Below, one piece after another: positions 1-10,440 of a DNA stretch of 64,000 bases; positions within the stretch are counted from its first letter, which is position 1, and the number at the start of each line of letters is the position of its first letter. A program made the position numbers and the translations under genes. Source of the stretch: an uncultured Clostridia bacterium (GTDB lineage: Bacteria > Bacillota > Clostridia > TANB77 > CAG-508); contig CANQSV010000001.1 of NCBI GenBank assembly GCA_947626605.1, positions 140,664-204,663 on the forward strand, read 5' to 3'. The notes under the pieces are model-generated. The model was not told the DNA's origin, ran no database searches, and was given only the letters and a program-made list of their open reading frames with translations.

Positions 1-151
1 AATGTTTTCCTTGACATTTAGCCCTTTTAAGTATATATTTTATTTGATATGGAAGTTGCACTATTAGCTATGTTTAAAATTTCTGTGCAACCGCAACTTC
101 CCTAGACTTTGGTTCTAATTTGAACTACATTTTTTTAAGGAGGTTTATTAC

Positions 152-730
152 ATGGATAACTTGATTGAAATTAGATGGCACGGTAGAGGTGGACAAGGTG
201 CAAAAACAGCATCACTTTTACTTGCTGATGCTGCCTTCAATACTGGTAAATATATTCAAGGATTTCCTGAATATGGTCCAGAAAGAATGGGTGCTCCTAT
301 TACTGCTTATAATCGTATCAGTAACTCCCCAATAACAATACATAGCAATATATATGAACCTGATTATGTTGTTGTTGTTGACGATTCACTTTTAGAATCT
401 GTTGATGTTACTGCTGGTTTAAAATCTACAGGAGCTATAATTATTAATACTACTAAAGATGCTGAATATCTAAAAAGTAAATTAAATTCATATAGTGGTT
501 CTATTTATACTGTAGACGCTAGAAAAATATCTGAAGAAGCTTTAGGGAGATATTTTCCAAACACACCTATGCTTGCTGCAATAGTAAAAGTAAGTGGTAT
601 TATGACAGATGAAGAATTACTAAATGATATGAAAGGATCTTTTAAACATAAATTTGCAAAGAAACCTGAAGTTATCGAGGGTAATATGAAAGCTCTTGAA
701 TTAGCTCTACAACAAGTTAAAAAGATATAA
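152..730 (+). CDS. porG: 2-oxoacid (pyruvate):ferredoxin oxidoreductase, gamma subunit
   Basis: ORF with IRWHGRGGQGAKTAS motif typical of POR gamma; SD aaggagg; followed by delta, alpha and beta subunit genes. Confidence 0.9.
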   Translation: MDNLIEIRWHGRGGQGAKTASLLLADAAFNTGKYIQGFPEYGPERMGAPITAYNRISNSPITIHSNIYEPDYVVVVDDSLLESVDVTAGLKSTGAIIINTTKDAEYLKSKLNSYSGSIYTVDARKISEEALGRYFPNTPMLAAIVKVSGIMTDEELLNDMKGSFKHKFAKKPEVIEGNMKALELALQQVKKI

Positions 731-766
731 TTCTATATATTCTTAATAAATGGAAAGGAGAAAATT

Positions 767-1057
767 ATGACTGATATAAATTCTAAAACACCTGCAAGTA
801 AATTAACTATAGGTGGAAACATATATAATGCTGGAAATGCAAAAGACTTTAAAACTGGCGATTGGCGTTCAGCAAAACCTGTTTTTATAGAAGAAAAATG
901 CAAGCAATGTGGACTTTGCTTCCCTGTTTGCCCTGATGATTCTATTCCTGTAAGTAAAAATCAAAAAAGAGAAGATTTTAATTACGATTTCTGTAAAGGA
1001 TGTGGCGTTTGTGCTAAGGTGTGTCCTTTTGGAGCAATTGAAATGAAATCAAACTAA
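767..1057 (+). CDS. porD: 2-oxoacid:ferredoxin oxidoreductase, delta (ferredoxin-like) subunit
   Basis: Two CxxCxxCxxxCP [4Fe-4S] motifs (CKQCGLCFPVCP, CKGCGVCAKVCP); operon context. Confidence 0.9.
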   Translation: MTDINSKTPASKLTIGGNIYNAGNAKDFKTGDWRSAKPVFIEEKCKQCGLCFPVCPDDSIPVSKNQKREDFNYDFCKGCGVCAKVCPFGAIEMKSN

Positions 1058-1070
1058 TAAAAACATAAAT

Positions 1071-1190
1071 CTTCGAAAAGAATTGGGAATTTGGCAAGGC
1101 AAACGAACGAGAAAACCGGAGGCGTACGATTGTACTCCGAGGATTTTCGAGGTGAAGTTTAACACAGCCAAAAACCAATTATTTTCGAAG
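1071..1190. repeat. Palindromic repeat family A, copy 1
   Basis: cttcgaaaagaattgg...ggcaaggc...ccggaggcgtacgattgtactccgaggattttcg...ccaattattttcgaag; shares core with 43607, 47075, 50454 and others. Confidence 0.8.
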
Positions 1191-1212
1191 GAAGTGAAAG
1201 GAGAAATTTAAC

Positions 1213-2397
1213 ATGTCAATAAGAGAACGTTTAAGTGGTAATGAAGCTGTTGCTATTGCTATGAAACAAATCAATCCTGATGTTGTTGCAGCATTTCCTA
1301 TAACACCTTCAACAGAAATACCACAATACTTTTCAACATTTGTTAGTAACGGAACTGTAGATACAGAATTCGTTGCTGTAGAAAGCGAACACAGTGCAAT
1401 GACTGCATGTATTGGTGCAGAAGCTGCTGGAGGTAGAGCAATGACTGCTACTTCAGCTAATGGTTTATCTTTAATGTGGGAAATGATTTACATTGCCTCA
1501 AGTTTAAGATTACCTATAGTTATGTCTTTAGTTAACCGTGCCGTATCTGGTCCTTTAAATATTCACAATGACCATTCAGATGCAATGGGTGTTAGAGACG
1601 CTGGTTGGATAATGCTATTTAGTGAAAGCAATCAAGAAGCTTATGATAATATGTTAATGGCTCATAAAATTGCTGAACACAAAGATGTATTACTTCCTTT
1701 AATGGTTTGCCAAGATGGCTTTATAACATCTCACTCTATAGAAAATATAGAACTAGTTGAAGATGACAAAGTAAAAGCATTCGTTGGAGAATATAAACCA
1801 GAACATTATTTATTAAATAAAAAAGAGCCTATTGCTGTTGGACCTTTAGATCTTCAAGCTTATCTATTCGAGCACAAATTCCAACAAGCTGAAGCTATGA
1901 GAAAAGCAAAACAAGTTATTCTTGATGTTGCTAAAGAATTTGAAGAATTAACTGGAAGAAAATATTCTTTCTTCGAAGAATATAAATTAGATGATGCAGA
2001 AATTGCTATTGTTTGTATGAACTCAACTGCAGGTACAACTAAAGCTGTTGTAGATTCTTTAAGAGCACAAGGTGTAAAAGCTGGGCTATTAAAAGTTCGT
2101 GTATTTAGACCTTTCCCTACTGAAGAAATTGCAAATGCTTTAGCACATTTAAAAGCTGTAGCTGTTTTAGATAAAGCAGATTCATTAAATGCTGCTGGTG
2201 GTGCATTATTCGAAGATGTTACTTCAGCAATGTATGTTTCTGGAAAACAAGTACCAATGGTAAACTATGTTTACGGTATTGGTGGTAGAGATACTAAAAC
2301 AGATGACATTGAGGGTGTTTATAAAGATTTAATTGAAATCACAAAATCTGGTAAAATAGACAATCCTTATAGATATTTTGGATTAAGGGAGGAATAA
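1213..2397 (+). CDS. porA: 2-oxoacid (pyruvate):ferredoxin oxidoreductase, alpha subunit
   Basis: GNEAVAIAMKQINPDVVAAFPITPSTEIPQ is a typical POR alpha N-terminus; operon context. Confidence 0.92.
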   Translation: MSIRERLSGNEAVAIAMKQINPDVVAAFPITPSTEIPQYFSTFVSNGTVDTEFVAVESEHSAMTACIGAEAAGGRAMTATSANGLSLMWEMIYIASSLRLPIVMSLVNRAVSGPLNIHNDHSDAMGVRDAGWIMLFSESNQEAYDNMLMAHKIAEHKDVLLPLMVCQDGFITSHSIENIELVEDDKVKAFVGEYKPEHYLLNKKEPIAVGPLDLQAYLFEHKFQQAEAMRKAKQVILDVAKEFEELTGRKYSFFEEYKLDDAEIAIVCMNSTAGTTKAVVDSLRAQGVKAGLLKVRVFRPFPTEEIANALAHLKAVAVLDKADSLNAAGGALFEDVTSAMYVSGKQVPMVNYVYGIGGRDTKTDDIEGVYKDLIEITKSGKIDNPYRYFGLREE

Positions 2398-2400
2398 AAA

Positions 2401-3357
2401 ATGGCATATAATTTAAAAGAAATTATCGCTGAAAAACCATCTAGATTCACTGCTGGACATAGAATGTGTGCTGGTTGTGGAGCTCCTATTGTTGGTAGAA
2501 CAGTTTTAAGAGCCTTAAAAAATGAGGATCACGCAGTTATTTCTTGTGCTACTGGTTGTATGGAAGTTTCTACATTTATTTATCCATATACTTCTTGGAC
2601 AGATTCATTTGTTCATACAGCATTTGAAGGTGCAGCTGCAAACCTTGCAGGAGCCGAAGCTGCTTATAAAGCAATGAAAAGAACTGGAAAACTTCCAGCT
2701 GACGAACATACTAAATTTATTGCTTTTGGTGGTGATGGTGGTACTTATGATATAGGTCTACAAAGTTTATCTGGTGCTATGGAAAGAGGTCATGATATGG
2801 TATATGTATGCTATGATAATGGTGCATATATGAATACTGGTATCCAACGTTCTTCTGCTACACCAAAATTTGCAGATACTACTACTTCCCCTGCCGGAAC
2901 AAAAATCCCAGGAAAAATGCAATCAAGAAAAGATTTAGCTCAAGTTATGGCTGGTCATCATTTACCTTATGTTGCACAATCTGCACCACTTGGTAATTTT
3001 AAAGATTTGTATGAAAAATCTGAAAAAGCTATATATACAGAAGGAGCTTGTTTCTTAAATGTTTTAGCTCCATGTCCAAGAGGTTGGGGATATGCAACAG
3101 AAGACTTAATGCAAATTATAAAACTTGCTGTTGAAACTTGCTATTGGCCATTATATGAAATAGAGAACGGAAAATATACTATAAACTACAAACCAAAGAA
3201 CAAACTTCCAATAGAAGAATTCTTAAAACCACAAAAAAGATTTAAACATATGTTTAAACCTGGCAATGAATGGATGATAGAAGAATTCCAAAAAGAAGTA
3301 GATGCTAGATGGAATGAGTTATTAGTATTAGAAGAAGCAACAAACAAAGGCGAATAA
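2401..3357 (+). CDS. porB: 2-oxoacid (pyruvate):ferredoxin oxidoreductase, beta (TPP-binding) subunit
   Basis: GHRMCAGCGAPI and FGGDGGTYDIGLQSLSGAMERGHD TPP-binding motifs; operon context. Confidence 0.92.
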   Translation: MAYNLKEIIAEKPSRFTAGHRMCAGCGAPIVGRTVLRALKNEDHAVISCATGCMEVSTFIYPYTSWTDSFVHTAFEGAAANLAGAEAAYKAMKRTGKLPADEHTKFIAFGGDGGTYDIGLQSLSGAMERGHDMVYVCYDNGAYMNTGIQRSSATPKFADTTTSPAGTKIPGKMQSRKDLAQVMAGHHLPYVAQSAPLGNFKDLYEKSEKAIYTEGACFLNVLAPCPRGWGYATEDLMQIIKLAVETCYWPLYEIENGKYTINYKPKNKLPIEEFLKPQKRFKHMFKPGNEWMIEEFQKEVDARWNELLVLEEATNKGE

Positions 3358-3388
3358 AAAAAGGGCGACCATTGGTCGTCCTTTTTTT
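3357..3388 (+). terminator. Rho-independent terminator of por operon; hairpin resembles the GGGCGACC..GGTCGCCC repeat
   Basis: aaaaaaagggcgaccattggtcgtcctttttttaa. Confidence 0.75.
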
Positions 3389-3421
3389 AATGAATAATGA
3401 ATAGTGAATAATTAATAATTT

Positions 3422-3913
3422 TTATTTATAGAATTCTTTTAACAATTTTTCTACTGGTTTTGGTACATATTCATCTAATGGTTTATTGTTTTTTAATAAA
3501 TCCATAACAATACTCGAAGATAAAAAACCTAATTTTCCCGCTCTAAAATAGCAAGTATCAATATTAGCTATCTTCTCATTTGCAGCAGAGATTTGCTCTT
3601 CATATTCATAATCTGTACCACTTCTCAAACCTCTAATCAAAATGTTAGCATTCATTTCTAATGCTTTATCTGTTGTTAAACCATCATAAAGTACAACTTC
3701 TACATTTGCTAATTTTTCAATAGATATAGTTTCTTTAATTGCTTCCATCATCTTGTCTTTATCTATTCTAATTTCTTTCTCAGTATTATATCCAATTCCA
3801 ATAATTACTTTTTCGAAACATCTAGAAGCTTTTTTAACTATTTCTAAATGCCCGTTTGTAAATGGATCAAAAGATCCAGCGTAAAAACCTACCATTCTAT
3901 TTTTTCCTTTCAA
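3422..3913 (-). CDS. coaD: Pantetheine-phosphate adenylyltransferase
   Basis: YAGSFDPFTNGHLEIV, LIRGLRSGTDYEYE and FLSSSIVMDL motifs. Confidence 0.95.
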   Translation of the reverse strand: MKGKNRMVGFYAGSFDPFTNGHLEIVKKASRCFEKVIIGIGYNTEKEIRIDKDKMMEAIKETISIEKLANVEVVLYDGLTTDKALEMNANILIRGLRSGTDYEYEEQISAANEKIANIDTCYFRAGKLGFLSSSIVMDLLKNNKPLDEYVPKPVEKLLKEFYK

Positions 3914-3978
3914 AATTTCGTTTGTACTATCTGGTCATCCTACAGATGCTGTAGCTGATTATATATTATATAAAAACT

Positions 3979-4047
3979 CGGGCGACCTACACAGCATACT
4001 GAGGCTGTAACAGGCAAAGCCTTAACAACCTCAGCAACTAGTCGCCC
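3979..4047. repeat. Composite palindrome: GGGCGACC/GTCGCCC outer stem enclosing the gctgaggctgttaaggcttcgcctgttacagc module
   Basis: cgggcgacctacacagcatactgaggctgtaacaggcaaagccttaacaacctcagcaactagtcgccct; inner part recurs at 31737, 46212, 54446 and 54612. Confidence 0.7.
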
Positions 4048-4053
4048 TACTAA

Positions 4054-4175
4054 GTTTGAAAAAGAATTAGTATATTGCTAGGCAGACGAATTTGAAATCA
4101 ATGAGGCGTACTGGCGTACGTTGATTTGATTTCAAATGATGTCTAACGACGCAAGATGCTGATTATTTTTCAAAC
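4054..4175. repeat. Palindromic repeat family A, copy 2
   Basis: gtttgaaaaagaattagtatattgctaggc...ggcgtactggcgtacg...gacgcaagatgctgattatttttcaaac. Confidence 0.8.
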
Positions 4176-4176
4176 G

Positions 4177-6777
4177 CTAAATTTCTTTTCCATAATAAGC
4201 ATCCAACATAATCTGCTTAATTTCTGAAACTAATGGTACTCTTGGATTTGCACCTGTACATTGATCTTCAAAAGCCTTATCAGCTAATTCATCAACTTTA
4301 GATAAAAATTCTTTTTCATCTATACCAGCTTCTTTTAAACTCTTTGGTATATTAAGTTTTTCGATTAAACCTTTTATAGCTTCTATTAAAGATTCTACAC
4401 CTTGTTTATTAGTATCTGCTTTTAAGCCTATTCTCTTTGCTAGTTTAGCATATTTTTCATCTGCTATAAAATATTCATATTTTGGGAATGAAACAAATTT
4501 TGTTGGCATTGTTGCATTATATTTTATTACATAAGGAAGTATTATAGCATTTGCTCTACCATGTGGTATATGGAATTCTCCTCCTAATTTATGTGCTATA
4601 GAGTGATTTAATCCTAAGAATGCATTTGTAAATGCCATACCTGCTATACAACTTGCATTATGCATTTTCTCTCTTGCAACTGTATTTGAACCATTTTCAT
4701 ATGCTTCTACTAAATTATTAAATACTAATTCAACAGCTTTTTCTGATAAGCCATCAGTATAATCTGATGCCATATTAGAAACATAAGCTTCTATTGCATG
4801 AGTTAAAACATCCATACCTGTATCTGCAGTTATACTCTTTGGAAGAGACATAACTAAATCAGGATCTATAATTGCAACATCTGGTGTTAATTCATAATCT
4901 GCAAGTGGATATTTCATATTTTTTTCTTTATCAGATATTACAGCAAAAGATGTAACCTCTGAGCCTGTTCCTGATGTTGTTGGAATAGCTACTAGTTTTG
5001 CTTTTGAGCCCATCTTAGGGAATTTGTAAGTACGTTTTCTTATATCCATAAATTTTAGTTTTAAACCTTCAACATCTGCATCTGGATTTTCATAGAATAA
5101 CCACATACCTTTTGCAGCGTCAATAGCACTACCTCCACCTAATGCTATAATAACATCAGGTTTGAATCTTTCCATTGCTTCAACACCTCTTTTAATAGTA
5201 TTAAACGAAGGATCTGATTCTACATCTGAGAATATCTCTGAATGAACATACTCAGCTCTTTTTCTCAAATGATATAATATTTTATCTACATAACCTAATT
5301 TTACCATTGATTCATCTGTAACAATAAACGCTCTTGTAATATCATTCATCTTTTCTAAGTATCCTATTGAACCCGCTTCAAAATATATTTTTTCTGGAAC
5401 TTTAAACCATTGCATATTAACCCTCCTTTTTGCAACTCTTTTAATATTTATTAGATTGACTGAAGATACGTTTGCTGTTGTAGAATTTCCTCCAAAAGTA
5501 CCACACCCTAATGTAAGTGATGGCATATTAGTATTATATATATCTCCAATAGCTCCATGAGTTGATGGCGAGTTAACAATTATTCTTCCTACTCTTACTC
5601 TATTTGAAAATTCTTGTATTGTTTCCTTATCTTCTGAATGAATTACTGCTGAATGTCCTAATCCTCCAAATTCTAGTAGTTTTTCTGCTAAGTCAAATGC
5701 TTCTTCTTTATTTTTTACAGTATAATATGCTAATATTGGGCTTAGTTTTTCTCTTGAAAATGGATGTTCTTCTCCAACTCCATCTTCTTTAACCATTAAA
5801 ACTTTTGTATCTTCTGGTATTTCAATTCCAGCACTTTTAGCTATATCATATGGACTATTTCCAACAATTTTTGAATTTAATGCATTTCCTTTTTCTTCTA
5901 CAAACATTGCCTTTTGTAGTTTTTCTTTTTCTTTACTAGAACATAAATAGCATCCAGCTTCTTTCATTAATTTTTCAAATTCTTTGCTTATTTCTTTGTC
6001 TACTATAACAGCCTGTTCTGATGCACAAATCATTCCATTATCAAAAGATTTTGACATTACTAAGTCATTTACTGATGTTTTTAATTTAGCTGTTTTATCT
6101 ATATAACAAGGAACGTTTCCAGGACCTACTCCTAAAGCTGGTTTTCCACATGAATATGCAGCCTTTACCATTCCTGTTCCACCTGTTGCTAGTATTAAAT
6201 TTACATCTGGGTGGTTCATAAGCATATTAGTTGCTGTTATACTAGGTTCCTCTATCCATAATATACAATTTTCAGGTGCACCTGCTTCAATAGCAGCATC
6301 CCTTAATATTTTGGCAGCTTCTACACTACACTTTTGAGCTGATGGATGAAATCCAAAAACTATAACATTTCTTGTTTTTGCTGCTATTAAAGATTTAAAC
6401 ATTGTTGTTGATGTTGGATTAGTAACTGGTGTAACACCTGCTATAATTCCTATAGGTTCAGCAATTTCTTCATATCCTTCTTCTTCATTTTCTGCAATCA
6501 CACCTACTGTTTTTCCATATTTAATGCTATGATATACATACTCTGTAGCGAACATATTCTTTGTAATTTTATCTTCGTATATACCTCTTCCTGTTTCTTC
6601 TACAGCCATCTTAGCTAATTTCATATGATTTTCTAACCCTGCCATAGCCATTTTTTTGATTATGTTATCAACAGTTTTTTGATCTAATTTTAGATATTCT
6701 TTTGAAGCTTTTTTGGCCTTAGCTATAAGATCATCTATCATCTGTTTAATTTTCTCTTCATTGTTATCTTTTTCCAT
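4177..6777 (-). CDS. adhE: Bifunctional acetaldehyde-CoA/alcohol dehydrogenase
   Basis: N-terminal ALDH domain with FDNGMICASEQ active site plus C-terminal Fe-ADH domain (GGGSAIDAAKGMW, AIPTTSGTGSEVTSF, HGRANAIILPYV). Confidence 0.95.
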   Translation of the reverse strand: MEKDNNEEKIKQMIDDLIAKAKKASKEYLKLDQKTVDNIIKKMAMAGLENHMKLAKMAVEETGRGIYEDKITKNMFATEYVYHSIKYGKTVGVIAENEEEGYEEIAEPIGIIAGVTPVTNPTSTTMFKSLIAAKTRNVIVFGFHPSAQKCSVEAAKILRDAAIEAGAPENCILWIEEPSITATNMLMNHPDVNLILATGGTGMVKAAYSCGKPALGVGPGNVPCYIDKTAKLKTSVNDLVMSKSFDNGMICASEQAVIVDKEISKEFEKLMKEAGCYLCSSKEKEKLQKAMFVEEKGNALNSKIVGNSPYDIAKSAGIEIPEDTKVLMVKEDGVGEEHPFSREKLSPILAYYTVKNKEEAFDLAEKLLEFGGLGHSAVIHSEDKETIQEFSNRVRVGRIIVNSPSTHGAIGDIYNTNMPSLTLGCGTFGGNSTTANVSSVNLINIKRVAKRRVNMQWFKVPEKIYFEAGSIGYLEKMNDITRAFIVTDESMVKLGYVDKILYHLRKRAEYVHSEIFSDVESDPSFNTIKRGVEAMERFKPDVIIALGGGSAIDAAKGMWLFYENPDADVEGLKLKFMDIRKRTYKFPKMGSKAKLVAIPTTSGTGSEVTSFAVISDKEKNMKYPLADYELTPDVAIIDPDLVMSLPKSITADTGMDVLTHAIEAYVSNMASDYTDGLSEKAVELVFNNLVEAYENGSNTVAREKMHNASCIAGMAFTNAFLGLNHSIAHKLGGEFHIPHGRANAIILPYVIKYNATMPTKFVSFPKYEYFIADEKYAKLAKRIGLKADTNKQGVESLIEAIKGLIEKLNIPKSLKEAGIDEKEFLSKVDELADKAFEDQCTGANPRVPLVSEIKQIMLDAYYGKEI

Positions 6778-6958
6778 AATTACCTCCCTATATATTTTTG
6801 TTAATTTAAATCATGGAATTATTTATAAATATCCAACATTGGTATTATATCACGTTTTTCATAAATTTTACATATTTTACAAAAAAAAATGAAATTAATA
6901 TTTTCTAAATAAGCAAATTTATTAGAAAATGTTAATTCCATAAAATTAATTATTTTTA

Positions 6959-7939
6959 TTAGTTATTATATACATATTCTTGTGGATTTATAGCCGAACC
7001 ATTTAAACGTATTTCGAAGTGACAATGAGGTCCTGTTGAATCACCAGTTGAACCTACTGCTGCTATTATATCTCCAGCAGAAATTTTCTGACCTTTCTTT
7101 ACAAACAATTTGCTACAATGCGCATAATATGTTTGAACACCATTACCATGAGAAATTACTACTAAATTTCCATATCCAACATTACTATTTACAACTTTTT
7201 CTACCTTTCCATCTGCAGCTGCATGTATGTCTGTTCCCATTGGTGCCCCTATATCTAATCCCATATGTGTTGTTCCCCATCTAGAACCATATCTTGATGT
7301 TATAACACCATTTACTGGTGTTTGAGCAAGTAAAATTCCATTTACAGTATGTTTTTTGTTTTCATGTTCTTCTTCAAGCTTTTTGTCTACTACTTTTACA
7401 ACTTCTTTTTTGGCTAAGCTACTTTTATCTATTGTATAATCCTCTGCATTTTGAGTATATACTTGATGTACTCCTATATTTATATCAAGATCTTCATCAT
7501 TTTTTGCATACTTTTTAGATAGTTCTCCTACAAGCTTTTCTGCTTCTTCAACATTTCCTACATATACCTCTTCTTCTCCATCTACGGTAATTGCATATGC
7601 AGAATAAGTAATTTCGGTATTAGCAGCTATTTTTTCATATACTACATCTTCATTTACATCTTCTTCTTTTGATACAAAAGCAAATTCATATTTTGGTACT
7701 TTCTCAACAGAATAAAAAGCCATATATTTTATTAAATTCATTTTTTCATCAAAATTCTTTTCAAACTCTTGTACATTTTCAACCAAACCAATTTGTTCTC
7801 CATCAATAAGAACTTTATAGGCTGGCTTATACTTTAGTAAAACTATCGCTATGATAATTGTTATTGCAAGTGTTAAAATGCATAAGACTTTAAAAGCTGC
7901 TTTTCCGTAAAATAAAACTCCTCTTCTTAAAATAAACAT
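6959..7939 (-). CDS. M23 family metallopeptidase with single N-terminal TM segment
   Basis: C-terminal GVITSRYGSRWGTTHMGLDIGAPMGTDIHAAADGKV...GPHCHFEIRLNG. Start set to the internal ATG preceded by aaaggagatgg; upstream ORF extension runs into a repeat. Confidence 0.85.
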   Translation of the reverse strand: MFILRRGVLFYGKAAFKVLCILTLAITIIIAIVLLKYKPAYKVLIDGEQIGLVENVQEFEKNFDEKMNLIKYMAFYSVEKVPKYEFAFVSKEEDVNEDVVYEKIAANTEITYSAYAITVDGEEEVYVGNVEEAEKLVGELSKKYAKNDEDLDINIGVHQVYTQNAEDYTIDKSSLAKKEVVKVVDKKLEEEHENKKHTVNGILLAQTPVNGVITSRYGSRWGTTHMGLDIGAPMGTDIHAAADGKVEKVVNSNVGYGNLVVISHGNGVQTYYAHCSKLFVKKGQKISAGDIIAAVGSTGDSTGPHCHFEIRLNGSAINPQEYVYNN

Positions 7940-8157
7940 CCATCTCCTTTTATTTTCATGCGACTTGTTTATTATACCATATAGTTTGTCTATTTTCAAA
8001 TTATATATACATTCTATTCCTTTATATGAAGATATATACAAAGTTAAATTTAGGATATATTGTAATTTAGTACCATTTCTTCGTTTTTCTTCCATTTTCT
8101 CGTTTTTACTCTTGTTTTCTCTCCTTGCTTTTTCAAGAAAATTATTAGCAAATGCTA

Positions 8158-8212
8158 TTAACATCTCTACCGTTCTTGGTCTTCCGGGTCGTCGGGGACG
8201 CCGACCCCTACA
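8158..8212. repeat. Palindromic repeat family C, copy 1 (TTAACATCTCTACCGTT...GGGTCGTCG..CGACCCCTACA)
   Basis: ttaacatctctaccgttcttggtcttccgggtcgtcggggacgccgacccctaca; relatives at 31700, 40423, 54434 and 54573. Confidence 0.7.
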
Positions 8213-8235
8213 TCTGTACAACGCATTCGCATTGT

Positions 8236-8346
8236 AATGAATATTTAATAGTTAATAATGAATAATATATAATTTAGGATAAAAATTGCGTAGCAATTTT
8301 TCACATTAATTATTAATCATTCATTATTCATCCTTCATTATTCATT
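8236..8346. repeat. MITE-like AT-rich repeat family D, copy 1
   Basis: aatgaatatttaatagttaataatgaataatatataatttaggataaaaattgcgtagcaatttttcacattaattattaatcattcattattca; near-copy at 40653-40766. Confidence 0.7.
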
Positions 8347-8349
8347 AAA

Positions 8350-8386
8350 AAAAAAACAGGCGACCTCTGGTCGCCTGTTTTTTTAT
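8350..8386 (-). terminator. Rho-independent terminator of the coupling-protein gene (hairpin of GGCGACC..GGTCGCC type)
   Basis: aaaaacaggcgacctctggtcgcctgttttttt. Confidence 0.75.
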
Positions 8387-10384
8387 TACTCCTCTGTATC
8401 ATCTGTTATTAATGGTCCAAACAATTCATCAAACTTTGCTTCTAACTCTTTTTGTAAATCAAAATCTATCTCTTCTTGTGTTTTCTCTGGTTGTGGTGAA
8501 GATTGAGGCTTACTTTCCTGTTTTATTTTTTCAATAGGCTTACTCTCAGCTTTAACAGGTTCTGGTTCATCATTAAACAAATCATCTAAAGATTCTATAT
8601 TTAAGTTGTTAGCTTTATTCTTTCCTTCATCTTCTGGTTTATATGGATTATATGGATTATACTTTCTCCATACTCCTCTATCAATTTCACCAATATCATT
8701 ATGGCTTATTTCATTTGCCTTAAATTGTTTTACCATATTAGGTTTATTAAAGAAATAGAATTTCTTTTCTTTTATTGGTTTTAAACCTTTTACAAAAATT
8801 ATGCAATAATCTGGATCTAATCTTCTTAACTCATCTGGTGTCATTAGTGCCCTTGCCATAATTTGATCAGATAAACTCTTACCAGAACGTTGATTATCTT
8901 TATCTCTACTATATGATATACTATCTCTTGATATTGTTTTTTCTCCAAGTGCTTTTGAGAAATATTCAACTGTTTTTTGAGAGTTACTTCCTAAAAACAC
9001 GTGTGTGTCACAGTTACCAATAATTGTTTCATATGATTTTTCATATACAGCCTCTAACTGATCTAAGTTTTGCAATATAACACTAAATGAAATCTTTCTA
9101 CTTCTTGATGTAGATATTTTTTTATCAAAATCTGGTATTTTTCCTATATTAGCAAACTCATCTAGTATGAAAAATGTTGGTACTTGTAGAGCTCCTCCAT
9201 TTAAATCTGCATAATCATATAATTGTTGAATCATCTGTGCAAAGAAAATTGTAAGTAAAAAATCATATGCTGTATGTGTATCTGATGAAATAACATATAA
9301 TGCTGTTTTCTTTTTACCTATTGATTCAAAATCTATTGTATCTGTAGAAGTTAATTCTGCAATATCTTTTGAATCAAACTTACCTAATTTTGATTGAAGT
9401 GTACTTAAAATTGATCCATAAGTCTTTTCTGGAGCAATTTCTATTGATTTATAATACATTCTAGCTGGATGGTCATAAGGTAATTGATTAATTAATTCTG
9501 TTAATAGATTTCCTCCGCCATTGGAATTAGCAGCTCTAACAAGTTCTGCACAACTTGCCAAATTTTGTTCCTCCGGTGGTCTTGTTGCTATTAAATAATA
9601 TATTAGTGCTTTTAATAGCATTTCTGCCATATCATCCCAATATGGATCAGAACCACCATCTCCTGTTTTTTGTCCTTTAACTATTGTATTTGCAATAACG
9701 TCAACATCTAATTCACTTGATATATGTAATAAAGGATTATATCCATCACTATATTGTGGATGTACTAAATTCAAGACTTTTATATCATATCCATTTTTCT
9801 TTAAATACCCTGCTGTTCTATCATAAATTTCTCCCTTAGGATCTGTAAATATGTATGAACCTAACATTTGAAAAGCATTAGGAAATGAATATGCTGTAGA
9901 TTTACCAGAACCTGAACCGTCCAACTATTAAAACATTTACGTTGCCTCTTTTATCAAGTGGAAGATAATTATTTTCAGCAAGTATTATACCTTTTTTATT
10001 ACTTAATACTTTATATTGCTCTCCTCCCTTTGACCAGTCACTAGAACCATGCTCTATATCTCTATATTCTGTTTTACCTGCATTTTTTATAGTTCCAATT
10101 ACTAGTACTACGATGTATGCAATTGAAAAGTAGCCTATTCCTTTTAAAGAACTTTCAATATATTCCTTAGAAAAACTCTGTTTTATTGCTTCTCCTAAAT
10201 TACTTGTTGCATTACCACATACCTCAAAAAATTTTTCAAAATCAAATCCTCCGTCTATTGTGGCAATTTTACAAGCACATGATAAAGGCATTATTAATGC
10301 TACAACAAGAAAAACCCATAGTACTATGTACACGGGCAACATTTTTTTCATCTTACCGATAAGCTCTTTTATTTTATAACTCAT
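8386..10384 (-). CDS. VirD4/TraG-family type IV coupling protein; reading requires a +1 shift at 9919-9917 (ORFs 9902..10384 and 8386..9924)
   Basis: Second ORF carries the rest of Walker A (GSGSGKSTAYSFPNA), SDPKGE-like FTDPKGEIYD, FILDEFANIGKIPDF Walker B. First ORF has N-terminal TMs and ends NVNVLIVGRFRFW*. Frames join as LIVG-(C)-GSGSGKS. Confidence 0.8.
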
Positions 10385-10440
10385 TTGTATTCACCTTCTA
10401 TAAGTAATTTCAAAATAACTTATAATATTAATAGTCTGTT

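Noticed and set aside
7940-8221. N-terminal extension MYRCRGRRPRRPGRPRT... of the M23 peptidase ORF
   Set aside because: It reads through a family C palindromic repeat and AT-rich intergenic DNA; a good SD (aaaggag) precedes the internal ATG at 7939, so the extension is probably not translated.
9917-9919. CGG reassignment (for example to Trp or Gln) as the sole explanation for the split genes
   Set aside because: Both split genes need a frame change, not a different amino acid; the zero frame hits a stop codon shortly after CGG regardless of how CGG is read.
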